A stretch of DNA of 6,999 nt from Sediminibacterium sp. (GTDB lineage Bacteria > Bacteroidota > Bacteroidia > Chitinophagales > Chitinophagaceae): the NCBI GenBank assembly GCA_030158535.1, contig JAOASV010000251.1, positions 26,160 to 33,158 of the forward strand, read 5' to 3'. Below are positions 1-6,073 of the stretch, in pieces (position 1 is the first letter of the stretch; each line of letters opens with the position of its first letter). The translations under genes were made by a program, and so were the position numbers. The notes beneath the pieces were generated by a model. It was given only the letters and a program-made list of their open reading frames with translations, was not told where the DNA came from and searched no databases.

Positions 1-1262
1 GCAAAAAAAGCAGTGTTCTCTGTCAAAAAATTAAGATTGGTTGGATAGGGCGCTAGCGTATTCAAATTATAATCGAAACCGGTATCACCTTTGCCGTTTT
101 GAAAACGGTTTGTTCTACCTCTAAAATAACGGATGCCCGCAGATATAGTCTGCTCATTATTACCCAACTTGTAGGTACTTATGTAACGCATTTCTGCACC
201 TAAATTTCGGTACTGATCTTTATCAACGCGTCTGTTATTGTATTGTAGTGTTATTGAATTAATTGTATCAGCCACATTGGGTGCAAGCATAAATCCAATA
301 CTGTTTCTATCACCCATCATTCCAAAAGTTTTGATGTTTAATCTACTACGCTCATTAATGGTGTAATCCAAATTAAGTGCTGCCATATTCCATTGTACTT
401 CAACCCAGTTTCTATTTCTGAAACTACTATATGCATCTTTAGAAAATTGAGCATCTGTTAATCCACCAGGCTGCTTGCTTACATAATCAAAGTGGGTGAT
501 TTCCAGGCCAAGCTTTAATTTATTACTGAGCTTCCAAGTATAATTTGCAAAACCCGTGTTCACTGTAAATCCGCTGTTTTCTCTAAATCCATTTCCTTTT
601 CGGTGATCCCAAAAAGCATAATAATGTGCTTTTTCATTTTGGCCGCCTATGGCATGGTAAGAATTAAATAAACCAAAGCTACCCGCTGTTTGCTGTGCTT
701 CATACTGAAAAGGTTTTTTACGCTCGCTACCATTTTTTAAAATAAAATTTACGAGTCCTCCAAACTGTGGTCCATATTGTAAGCTTCCAGCTCCTCTTAC
801 AACTTCTATGCGTTGCACCGAATTTAATTGAGGAGTATAATACGCTTCTGGATATCCAAATGGATCAGCACTGATATCATACCCATTTTGACGAATATTA
901 AATTCCCAGCTCCTGTTCGGACTAAGTCCACGTGCAGCAATACCTATTTGAATTCCACTTGGATCACTTTCCCAAATATGAATCCCTGGCACTTTAGCCA
1001 TCACTTGTCGCATGGTATTGGTAACCACATTGCCCTGGACATTGTCCATTACAATAAGTGCATTTTTTTTGCCAGCATTAATGGTTGTACCAACCACTTC
1101 GGGTAAAAAATGAATATCAGCAGCTGAATTGCGGCCCACTAGGGTGATGTCTGGTAAAAATTTTGGTACTATAAATCCAGTATCCTTTGTTTTGATGGGC
1201 TGCTGCGCCGAAATAAGATTAAAAAATTGAACAAAAGCCAGTATTAGTATCGTTTTCCTCAT
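1..1262 (-). CDS. FecA-like TonB-dependent outer-membrane receptor (5' part; runs off the left edge)
   Basis: Outer-membrane receptor that probably imports a ferric chelate using TonB energy. About 420 codons are present without a stop; the rest of the beta-barrel lies beyond base 1. Residues 1-19 form a signal peptide ending ISA before QQ. A TonB-box-like segment (DITLVGR) sits near residues 38-44. The plug follows: RQVMAKVPGIHIWE at 85-98, IAARGLSPNRSWEFN at 108-122, QNGYDISADPFGYPEAYY at 125-142, then RIEVVRGAGSLQYGPQFGG at 151-169. This plug sequence is typical of FecA-type receptors. Later residues alternate as expected for barrel strands. It has neither an N-terminal STN signalling domain nor the carboxypeptidase-like domain common in SusC proteins, and no fecI/fecR genes are nearby. 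The start is ATG at 1260-1262; an in-frame ATG at 1266-1268 would add two residues. The substrate is inferred only. The gene is divergent from the DUF1338 gene across 203 bp. Confidence 0.93.
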   Translation of the reverse strand, partial: MRKTILILAFVQFFNLISAQQPIKTKDTGFIVPKFLPDITLVGRNSAADIHFLPEVVGTTINAGKKNALIVMDNVQGNVVTNTMRQVMAKVPGIHIWESDPSGIQIGIAARGLSPNRSWEFNIRQNGYDISADPFGYPEAYYTPQLNSVQRIEVVRGAGSLQYGPQFGGLVNFILKNGSERKKPFQYEAQQTAGSFGLFNSYHAIGGQNEKAHYYAFWDHRKGNGFRENSGFTVNTGFANYTWKLSNKLKLGLEITHFDYVSKQPGGLTDAQFSKDAYSSFRNRNWVEVQWNMAALNLDYTINERSRLNIKTFGMMGDRNSIGFMLAPNVADTINSITLQYNNRRVDKDQYRNLGAEMRYISTYKLGNNEQTISAGIRYFRGRTNRFQNGKGDTGFDYNLNTLAPYPTNLNFLTENTAFF

Positions 1263-1465
1263 TGTCATATAAAATATGGCTGCAAGTTGGCTCCAATTTT
1301 TTATAAGTATTTACGGATATGGAAAACTGAATAGCGATATACGGAAAATAATAGACAACTGTGCCTGATAAAAAATTACCTCAAAAATGATTTATAAAAC
1401 AAGAAGAGATTAAATTCGAGGAGTTACTTTCTAGCACGAATGGCCGTTTATTTAAATAAAGAATA

Positions 1466-2371
1466 ATGAGCAATCATAAAAACCTATCTATTGTCATGAA
1501 TGCACTCATGACTATGTACTCAGAGAGAGTTCCGGATGTAAAAAAAATCATTCATGACATAATCAGAGAAAATGTAATTTCTGATGTAAACGAAATACGC
1601 AACGATCACATTGCATTTCGAACAATGGGAGTGCCGCATCTTGGTATTGCATCTTTAGAAAAAATATTCCTTCATTTCGGATACGTTCGAAAAGAACATT
1701 ACGGATTTGCATCAAAAAAACTAGATGCATATTGGTATGCGCCACCATCTGAAGAGTTCCCAAGAATTTTTATTAGCGAACTGCGCGTGCATGATTTATC
1801 CAAAGAGGCGCAGGATATCATTTATTCATACACCAAAGAAATTACAAGCGACCCGGTTGATCGTTTAGACCTTAATGATGCCGTTGCCGTTGGAAACTTT
1901 CTTCATCAGCCACTTTGGAGAATTCCTTCGAAAGAAGAATATCTAAAACTACTAGAGGAATCTGAATACGCAGCATGGGTTATCTATAACAGATATTATT
2001 TGAACCATTATACAATAAGTGTACATTATTTGAAAGAAGGATTCAATCAACTTCATGAGTTTAATGCGTTTCTTGAGCGTAATGGTATTGTGTTAAATAA
2101 TTCTGGCGGTAAGATAAAAGTGAGTCCTGACGGGCTTTTGCTGCAAAGTTCTACGGTTGCTCAAATAGTGAAAGCCTCATTTGCTGGAGATCAAGAACAT
2201 GATATTGCCGGTAGCTATGTCGAATTTGCAGAGAGAAAAGTACTTCCAGAATTTGCACATATTCCTGAAGGAGAAAGAAAAAGAGAACATCTTAGAGAAG
2301 GATTTGAAGCCAATAATGCCGACAAAATTTTCGAAAGTACATTCACCAGTCAAATTAATAGACCACAATAA
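1466..2371 (+). CDS. DUF1338 / HglS-like 2-oxoadipate dioxygenase/decarboxylase family protein
   Basis: Metal-dependent enzyme of the DUF1338 family. The characterised member, HglS, converts 2-oxoadipate to 2-hydroxyglutarate with O2 in D-lysine catabolism. Family-typical segments are visible: NDHIAFRTMG at residues 46-55, the LGIASLEKIFLHFGY stretch at 59-73, PRIFISELRV at 99-108, NHYTISVHYL at 180-189 and GSYVEFAERK at 249-258. The expected metal ligands are H48, H181 and E253. R52, four residues after H48, fits the substrate-binding arginine of HglS. At 301 residues it is much shorter than Pseudomonas HglS (over 450). The start ATG lies in an AT-rich context with no clear Shine-Dalgarno sequence. 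No lysine-catabolism gene is in the window, so 2-oxoadipate as the substrate is inference; the family call is firm. The gene converges with the secreted-protein gene, with 21 bp between their stops. Confidence 0.9.
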   Translation: MSNHKNLSIVMNALMTMYSERVPDVKKIIHDIIRENVISDVNEIRNDHIAFRTMGVPHLGIASLEKIFLHFGYVRKEHYGFASKKLDAYWYAPPSEEFPRIFISELRVHDLSKEAQDIIYSYTKEITSDPVDRLDLNDAVAVGNFLHQPLWRIPSKEEYLKLLEESEYAAWVIYNRYYLNHYTISVHYLKEGFNQLHEFNAFLERNGIVLNNSGGKIKVSPDGLLLQSSTVAQIVKASFAGDQEHDIAGSYVEFAERKVLPEFAHIPEGERKREHLREGFEANNADKIFESTFTSQINRPQ

Positions 2372-2392
2372 TGAAAAATAATATATAGGTGT

Positions 2393-2887
2393 TTATTTAT
2401 TTCCTTTAACAAACTGATATTCATTTCTTTTTATCCATTTATCCGTACCGTCAAATTTTACATCTTTAACAATTGAATAATTGCTAGACTTTAATGTATA
2501 AGTATGTCTTAAAATAGCTTTTTTATGGTCGTTGCCATCTTCACCGGCTATTTCGGTTACTAATGTAAAAGCTCCATCGGTAGCTTTCTTAAATTCAACA
2601 ATTTTGTCGTTACCAAATAGTTTATCTTTTATGTAAGTTGTATCCTTTGAATTTGCATGTGGTTCATTAGGATATTCATATCCCATAATATAACCGAGCT
2701 TGTTTTCAGTTAAACTTATTTGGATGTTGGCAGGCATTGTGTATGGTTTACCAGAGGAATAATCCAAATAGGTTAATTTTCCTTGCCAACTTCCAGTTGA
2801 TGCTGCTAAATCTTTAATTTGAAAGGATTGTGCATTTACGGTTGTGCAAAAAAGCACAAGTGAAATTGCGAAAACGATGTTTTTCAT
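2393..2887 (-). CDS. Secreted hypothetical protein, 164 residues
   Basis: I do not recognise a characterised family. Residues 1-19 form a signal peptide ending VNA before Q20, with no lipobox cysteine at the cleavage site, so the product should be a soluble periplasmic or secreted protein of about 145 residues. The mature part alternates short polar and hydrophobic stretches: GSWQGKLTYLDYSSGK at 32-47, IQISLTENKLGYIMGYEY at 55-72, AFTLVTEIAGEDGND at 106-120 and WIKRNEYQFVK at 151-161. This suggests an all-beta, lipocalin-like or barrel fold, but that is only an impression. It has no cysteine after the signal peptide and no obvious catalytic motif. The gene lies 39 bp downstream of the 80-residue membrane protein gene on the same strand, so the two may be co-transcribed; a weaker promoter may also lie in the gap. 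ATG at 2887 is supported by the well-placed signal peptide. Confidence 0.8.
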   Translation of the reverse strand: MKNIVFAISLVLFCTTVNAQSFQIKDLAASTGSWQGKLTYLDYSSGKPYTMPANIQISLTENKLGYIMGYEYPNEPHANSKDTTYIKDKLFGNDKIVEFKKATDGAFTLVTEIAGEDGNDHKKAILRHTYTLKSSNYSIVKDVKFDGTDKWIKRNEYQFVKGNK

Positions 2888-2891
2888 TCAG

Positions 2892-2923
2892 TAAATATAG
2901 TAAAAGATGCCCCTACCATTCAA
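2892..2923 (-). promoter_or_regulatory. Possible promoter of the 164-residue secreted protein gene
   Basis: On the minus strand TTG (2923-2921) is followed after 21 bp by TATATTTA (2899-2892), one mismatch from the Bacteroidota -7 consensus TAnnTTTG. The box ends 4 bp before the ATG at 2887, which would make the transcript nearly leaderless. It is weak because of the mismatch and long spacer; read-through from the gene upstream is an alternative. Confidence 0.35.
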
Positions 2924-2926
2924 TGT

Positions 2927-3169
2927 TTACTTATCATTCAGTCCTATACCAAATCCAAACATAGCAGCTACTAAAGCTAGATGCACAATCAATACTGCCT
3001 TTTGCCAAGTTGGACGATCATTCCATTTTTGTTCAGTATCAAAAGGATCGAAAGCCATCCCAATTCCTAATGAAGCGGCTGATTGCATATAATCTTTAGA
3101 GACAATTGCTTGGAATAGTCCTAATAGTAAAAATCCGAGATATAGGAATTTATTGAATGGGCTTTTCAT
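2927..3169 (-). CDS. Small membrane protein, 80 residues, two predicted helices
   Basis: Conserved-looking small protein of unknown function. It has a short basic N-terminus, a hydrophobic segment at about residues 8-24, a central part (MAFDPFDTEQKWNDRPTWQK, 38-57) rich in acidic and aromatic residues, and a second hydrophobic segment at about 58-77 ending GFGIGLNDK. Two helices with both ends on the same side is the simplest topology. The central segment resembles what I recall of uncharacterised Bacteroidota membrane proteins, but I can give no name. A well-formed promoter lies just upstream at 3192-3222, giving a leader of about 20 nt, which supports the gene being real. The secreted-protein gene follows 39 bp downstream. 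The first copy of the 62-bp repeat begins 58 bp upstream of the ATG. Confidence 0.78.
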   Translation of the reverse strand: MKSPFNKFLYLGFLLLGLFQAIVSKDYMQSAASLGIGMAFDPFDTEQKWNDRPTWQKAVLIVHLALVAAMFGFGIGLNDK

Positions 3170-3191
3170 TTCGAGTTTACTTGAATTAGAT

Positions 3192-3222
3192 CAAAGTTAA
3201 AAATCCTGTTAGAAATAACAAA
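3192..3222 (-). promoter_or_regulatory. Promoter of the 80-residue membrane protein gene
   Basis: On the minus strand TTTG (3222-3219) is followed after 19 bp by TAACTTTG (3199-3192), a full match to the Bacteroidota -33/-7 pattern (TTTG, TAnnTTTG). Transcription would begin about 20 nt before the ATG at 3169. The promoter lies between the repeat copy at 3227-3288 and the gene. Confidence 0.7.
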
Positions 3223-3226
3223 AAAA

Positions 3227-3288
3227 TGCATCTATAGTGCGATGATTGAGTATGTTACTATCAGGAAACTGAAGGTTTGAACTTCGTG
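3227..3288 (+). repeat. Direct repeat, copy 1 of 2 (62 bp)
   Basis: Matches 4681-4742 in the same orientation without gaps: 57 of 62 bases by hand count, including 31 consecutive identical bases (3238-3268 and 4692-4722). Weaker similarity continues to about 3315. The copies lie 1454 bp apart and enclose the SDR-merR pair. This copy occupies the 3' flank of the SDR gene; the other occupies the 3' flank of the TraB/GumN remnant. No terminal inverted repeats or conserved hairpin were found. It may be a small dispersed element, or a sequence duplicated when the module was inserted. Confidence 0.85.
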
Positions 3289-3316
3289 CAAGTTTACAAG
3301 AAGTAATACTTTATTC

Positions 3317-4132
3317 TTACAGTTTGAAAAACTTCTTGTTCATTTTGTATATGCAGCCATATCCCAATAACTTATTCAATAGATTGTACAGTTTAGCGTC
3401 TTTTCCGGCCATATATCTTAATCTATTTGTTCCATCTGTTGCTGCCTGATAAATAACTTCAGTAACTACATTTGTTGATGATGCATTCTTAATCATTTGT
3501 GGAAAGGCTGCCATAATTTTACCTACAATTTTTTGATAGGCACTCAACTTTTCATCATTATTAAAATCAAAAGAACGACCTGCAAAATCTGTCGCTATTG
3601 CACCTGGCTCAATAATTTTAATTTTACCCCCAAATTCTTCTACTTCATATCTTAATGATTCAGAAATACCCTCCACAGCAAATTTTGTTCCGTGATATAA
3701 CGAGCCCAAAGGGAAACTCATTTTACCTCCCATTGAGGAAACGTTCATTATTATTCCTTTTTTATTTTCTCTGAAATGAGGTAGAATCGCTCTAGTAACA
3801 TCCAAAAGTCCAATAACATTTGTATTGAATTGACGTAAAATTTTTTCTCTTGGAAATGATTCTAATGGGCCGTAAGCACCATATCCAGCATTGTTGAGCA
3901 ATACCTCAATTCCTCCAAACTTTTCAATTCCTTTGGTTATTGCTTGGTTTATTGATTCCAAATCCAATACATCTAGCTTGGTCACAAAAACATTTTCCAA
4001 ACCATTCAATTCAGTTTCGTTTTCAGGATTTCTCATTGTTGCAACAACATTCCATCCATTTGATTGAAAAAATTTTGCTGTTTCTTTTCCTATACCACTG
4101 CTTGCGCCTGTAATAAAAATTGTTTGTCTCAT
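3317..4132 (-). CDS. Short-chain dehydrogenase/reductase (classical SDR)
   Basis: NAD(P)-dependent oxidoreductase with a Rossmann fold; the substrate cannot be told from sequence. From the chosen start (271 residues) it shows TGASSGIG at 8-15 for dinucleotide binding, LDV at 53-55, NNAG at 80-83, the conserved asparagine in NTNVIG (N105), and the catalytic set S133, Y146 and K150 (YHGTK). PG at 176-177 follows the catalytic part, and the C-terminus is an extended basic tail. The length fits classical SDRs. I chose ATG 4132-4130 over the in-frame ATG at 4162-4160. The Rossmann strand begins directly after Met-1, and the upstream ATG lies inside the -7 promoter box. The gene is divergent from the MerR regulator, with a shared palindrome between the promoters, a common arrangement in which the regulator controls the oxidoreductase. 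Its 3' end abuts the direct repeat. Confidence 0.93.
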   Translation of the reverse strand: MRQTIFITGASSGIGKETAKFFQSNGWNVVATMRNPENETELNGLENVFVTKLDVLDLESINQAITKGIEKFGGIEVLLNNAGYGAYGPLESFPREKILRQFNTNVIGLLDVTRAILPHFRENKKGIIMNVSSMGGKMSFPLGSLYHGTKFAVEGISESLRYEVEEFGGKIKIIEPGAIATDFAGRSFDFNNDEKLSAYQKIVGKIMAAFPQMIKNASSTNVVTEVIYQAATDGTNRLRYMAGKDAKLYNLLNKLLGYGCIYKMNKKFFKL

Positions 4133-4155
4133 TATCGAATTATTTATTTGATTCA

Positions 4156-4186
4156 CAAACATATTGGGTTAATATCAAACCCACAA
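4156..4186 (-). promoter_or_regulatory. Promoter of the SDR gene
   Basis: On the minus strand TTG (4186-4184) is followed after 20 bp by TATGTTTG (4163-4156), a full TAnnTTTG match. Transcription should start near 4152, about 20 nt before the ATG at 4132. The -33 TTG is the left arm of the palindrome at 4184-4209, so a protein bound there would contact or block this promoter. Confidence 0.7.
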
Positions 4187-4209
4187 CATTAGAGTATAGT
4201 CTATAGTTG
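4184..4209. promoter_or_regulatory. Probable MerR-type operator between SDR and merR
   Basis: A 26-bp imperfect palindrome centred at 4196.5: 10 of 13 base pairs are complementary. The outer arms are CAAC (4184-4187) and GTTG (4206-4209), and the inner arms are TAGA (4190-4193) and TCTA (4200-4203). The outer arms contain the -33 elements of both divergent promoters. The length and dyad form are usual for MerR-family sites. Binding by the adjacent regulator is inferred from position. Confidence 0.6.
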
Positions 4210-4237
4210 ATGTTTATTTTTCAACACCCTATATTTG
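4207..4237 (+). promoter_or_regulatory. Promoter of the merR-family gene (possibly leaderless transcript)
   Basis: TTG (4207-4209), 20 bp, then TATATTTG (4230-4237), a full TAnnTTTG match. Only 4 bp separate the -7 box from the ATG at 4242, so the transcript should start at or within a few bases of the start codon. The -33 TTG is the right arm of the palindrome, which fits autoregulation. Confidence 0.7.
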
Positions 4238-4241
4238 CAGT

Positions 4242-4604
4242 ATGTTAATAAACGAACTATCTAAAAAAACAGGGATTACTACTCACACCATTCGCTTTTA
4301 TGAAAAGTCGGGGTTGATAGAGGGCAAACAGGATGAATCAGTCAAATCGAATAATTACTTTCACTACGATGAGATAACCGTTGAAAAATTAGATTTCATT
4401 AGTGATGCCAAGTCGGTTGGATTCACCATTAAAGAAATCGGTCAAATCATTGACGCATGGTACAATAAGAAATACACCAAGAAACAAAAACTCGAAATTT
4501 TGGATGACAAGTTGATTTCTTTGGAACAGAAGATGAAGGAGATTAAGGAAATGAAGAAACAGATACTTCAATTCAAGGATGACGTGGTAAATGACAGGTG
4601 CTAG
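4242..4604 (+). CDS. MerR-family transcriptional regulator
   Basis: DNA-binding regulator of 120 residues. The N-terminal MerR winged helix-turn-helix is clear: INELSKKTGITTHTIRFYEK at 3-22, followed by SGLI and a wing around SNNYFHYDEIT (37-46), then a second helical pair with SVGFTIKEIGQII (58-70). Residues 80-115 are rich in K, E, L and I with heptad-like spacing and should form the antiparallel dimerisation coiled coil. There is no C-terminal ligand-binding domain, and the only cysteine is the last residue, C120, so the metal-binding cysteine pairs of CueR or ZntR are absent. The size fits the small YyaN/AdhR-type regulators often found beside oxidoreductases. The inducer is unknown. The gene likely controls the divergent SDR gene and itself through the palindrome at 4184-4209. 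A hairpin terminator follows 10 bp after the stop. Confidence 0.93.
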   Translation: MLINELSKKTGITTHTIRFYEKSGLIEGKQDESVKSNNYFHYDEITVEKLDFISDAKSVGFTIKEIGQIIDAWYNKKYTKKQKLEILDDKLISLEQKMKEIKEMKKQILQFKDDVVNDRC

Positions 4605-4614
4605 AATTATGAAG

Positions 4615-4651
4615 AAAAAAGGGTCATACTATCAAAGTATAACCCTTTTTT
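4615..4651. terminator. Bidirectional intrinsic terminator after merR
   Basis: Perfectly spaced hairpin: A6-GGGT-C-ATACT on the left (4615-4630), a 5-nt loop (4631-4635), and AGTAT-A-ACCC-T6 on the right (4636-4651), with one C/A mismatch in the stem. A-tract and T-tract make it usable on both strands. Its core (ACTAT, one variable base, AAAGTATAACC) recurs in the terminator at 6074-6106. Confidence 0.85.
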
Positions 4652-4656
4652 CTTTT

Positions 4657-4674
4657 AGTGCTCCCCTTACCGAC
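4657..4674 (-). repeat. Short sequence resembling the 3' end of the tRNA-Asn gene
   Basis: The bases just after the merR terminator include GCTCCCC, TT and GAC (4660-4674) in the same order as GCTCCCCC, TT and GAC at 6116-6131. The latter is the acceptor and distal T-stem end of the tRNA-Asn gene beside its own terminator. With the shared hairpin core, the two stretches are alignable over roughly 60 bp. It could be a decayed tRNA 3' end, such as an old attachment-site copy, but the tRNA part is only about 15 bp and imperfect. Confidence 0.35.
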
Positions 4675-4680
4675 GAAAGA

Positions 4681-4742
4681 TGCAACTATAATGCGATGAT
4701 TGAGTATGTTACTATCAGGAAATTAAAGGGTTGAACTTCGTG
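4681..4742 (+). repeat. Direct repeat, copy 2 of 2 (62 bp)
   Basis: Same orientation as 3227-3288, 57 of 62 bases identical by hand count. This copy lies between the merR terminator region and the 3' end of the TraB/GumN remnant, whose stop codon is 18 bp to the right. Weaker similarity between the copies continues to about 4770. Confidence 0.85.
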
Positions 4743-4760
4743 TCAATTTGCAGGAGGTCA

Positions 4761-4986
4761 CTATTTTATTTCTTTCACCTTATATCCATGCTTTCTAAGA
4801 AGCTCAAGCATGCCATGACTTCCTCCCAAGTGTCCAGCACCAACTGCAAAAAGTAGATTAATTCTTCATGGCAGATTCCATAACTAGTATCCAATTACGA
4901 TTTCGACAATCTAGTAATAATTCCTGACTACCCATAATACTATAGAACTTCAGAAATGCTGAGGAAAAACTATGCAAAGAGGGTAC
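4761..4986 (-). pseudogene. 3' remnant of a TraB/GumN family gene
   Basis: Only about the last 75 codons of a protein normally near 290 residues remain, in two frames. The first frame (4986 to about 4861) reads through GSQELLLDCRNRNWILVMES, which matches the family's RN(R/K)NW region, and ends in a TAA at 4860-4858. The second frame reads LLFAVGAGHLGGSHGMLELL followed by RKHGYKVKEIK and the natural stop TAG at 4763-4761. It contains the GxxH motif (GAGH) and the usual family C-terminus. The frame change falls near the T-run at about 4848-4852. Intact members are secreted or membrane-anchored TraB/GumN/Tiki-like proteins, some shown to be metalloproteases. I see no further homology up to 5086, so the 5' three-quarters are gone. 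A nonsense codon, a frameshift and truncation together make a sequencing error an unlikely sole cause. Confidence 0.82.
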
Positions 4987-5086
4987 TTAAAAAAATCGAG
5001 ACCTCAAAAAGCATTTTTTTATTTAATACTAAATAAAATCACACTTAGGATATTTGATTATATTCGCCAAAAATGATCGAAAAGAA

Positions 5087-6043
5087 ATGGGAATAATTTT
5101 TCGGCTACTCCTAGGCGTTCTTAGCATAGTTGGTTCAGTATTTCTAATTATCTTATTTTTTACCAAAGTGGTACAGATTAACAATGTTGCCTCTTTAAAA
5201 TGGCTTCCACTCCTGCTGGCCTTTATCGGATTTTACTTTGCTGGATTGATCAACAAACAAACAAAGCTACATTTTCTCCTATTCCTTCTTTTAGTATTAT
5301 TTATATTTCAGCCTCTGGAACTATTGTATTTTCCACATTTCAATTTAGTAATCCTATTTGCTATTTCGGCTTTAGCAATCACTCGTAAAGAGTTCAGATT
5401 GAACATCAAAATCGGGATAGCCCTAATTTCCTTTATTGTTTTCAATGTATTCCTCTTTGGTGAGCCTCTAATAATAAAAAATGAGAGATTTGGAACTGAT
5501 GCTAGCCTTAACTTATACAACGCCACAGTTCTTTGGGATTTTGAAAATGGCAAGCTCAAAAAAACACCTAAAGTTGGTTTTGAAGATATTCAAGGAAATG
5601 AAGTAGATCTAAAAACTTTCCAAGGGAAAACCCTTTACTTAACATTTTGGGCAACCTGGTGTGGCCCTTCACTAAATGAAAAAATCGATCTTGAAAAATT
5701 GAAAAAGAATTTGATCTCAAATCCAAATGTTATTTTTATCGACATTTCGGTAGATACAGACAAGGATGCTTGGAAGTCTTTTATATCTAAAAATAATCCG
5801 AAGGGGATTCAATTAATTTCCAAAAATTCCATAAGCCCTAAAATCGAGTTTGGATTTTCGGGTACGCCCAGCCACTTTTTAGTAGATAGCATTGGGAATT
5901 TTAAAAAATGCAATTCACCAAAGTATATCCATCAAGATTTACTAATTGAACCTTCACTTACCCATAAATTTCTAAATACGCCCTATAGGGTATTCCGGAT
6001 CGAGGTTGAGGATGGAAAAGAAAAATTGATCCGAGTCAAATAA
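5087..6043 (+). CDS. Polytopic membrane protein with TlpA-like thioredoxin domain and CGPS active site
   Basis: From ATG 5087 the protein has 318 residues. The first 130 are very hydrophobic, with about five membrane helices (roughly 4-26, 36-55, 60-80, 84-98, 108-126). An odd number of helices after a basic N-terminus would put the rest in the periplasm. Residues about 158-275 form a TlpA/ResA-like thioredoxin fold: FEDIQGNEVDLKTFQGK at 165-181, TFWATWCGPS at 186-195, VIFIDISVD at 215-223 and the cis-proline loop GTPSHFLVD at 259-267. The active site has C192 but serine (S195, codon TCA) where the resolving cysteine should be. Ordinary disulfide exchange is therefore unlikely; a role as a monothiol or non-redox binding domain is possible. 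The only other cysteine is C275. About 40 extra residues follow the domain. A TTG start at 5054 would add 11 charged residues and seems less likely. A shared terminator follows. Confidence 0.85.
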   Translation: MGIIFRLLLGVLSIVGSVFLIILFFTKVVQINNVASLKWLPLLLAFIGFYFAGLINKQTKLHFLLFLLLVLFIFQPLELLYFPHFNLVILFAISALAITRKEFRLNIKIGIALISFIVFNVFLFGEPLIIKNERFGTDASLNLYNATVLWDFENGKLKKTPKVGFEDIQGNEVDLKTFQGKTLYLTFWATWCGPSLNEKIDLEKLKKNLISNPNVIFIDISVDTDKDAWKSFISKNNPKGIQLISKNSISPKIEFGFSGTPSHFLVDSIGNFKKCNSPKYIHQDLLIEPSLTHKFLNTPYRVFRIEVEDGKEKLIRVK

Positions 6044-6073
6044 ATATTCATTACATGAGATAATGCTGAAACA

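Noticed and set aside
828..1106. Antisense open frame of 92 codons inside the receptor gene
   Set aside because: It lies entirely opposite well-conserved FecA plug sequence and has no family signature.
3231..3244. TCTATAGTGCGATG in the first repeat resembling the right half of the SDR-merR palindrome (TCTATAGTTGATG)
   Set aside because: It is a half-site of about 12 bases with an indel, and the second repeat copy has lost the CTATAG part, so chance is the simpler explanation.
3182..3280. Short open frame through the repeat, ending MIEYVTIRKLKV then TGA; the other copy ends MIEYVTIRKLKG then TGA
   Set aside because: The changes between copies are mostly not silent (I/N, S/N, V/G) and upstream of the repeat the frames share nothing, so the shared peptide reflects DNA identity rather than a conserved gene.
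3271..3306. Hairpin ACTTC...GAAGT at the end of the first repeat as a terminator or conserved RNA
   Set aside because: The pairing is broken in the second copy (ACCTC on the minus strand) and no T-run follows.
4133..4162. SDR start at ATG 4162-4160, adding ten residues
   Set aside because: That ATG lies inside the TATGTTTG promoter box and the Rossmann strand starts right after the downstream ATG at 4132.
5308..5559. Antisense open frame of 83 codons within the TlpA-like gene
   Set aside because: No recognisable motif; it mirrors the hydrophobic coding strand and has no promoter or partner.
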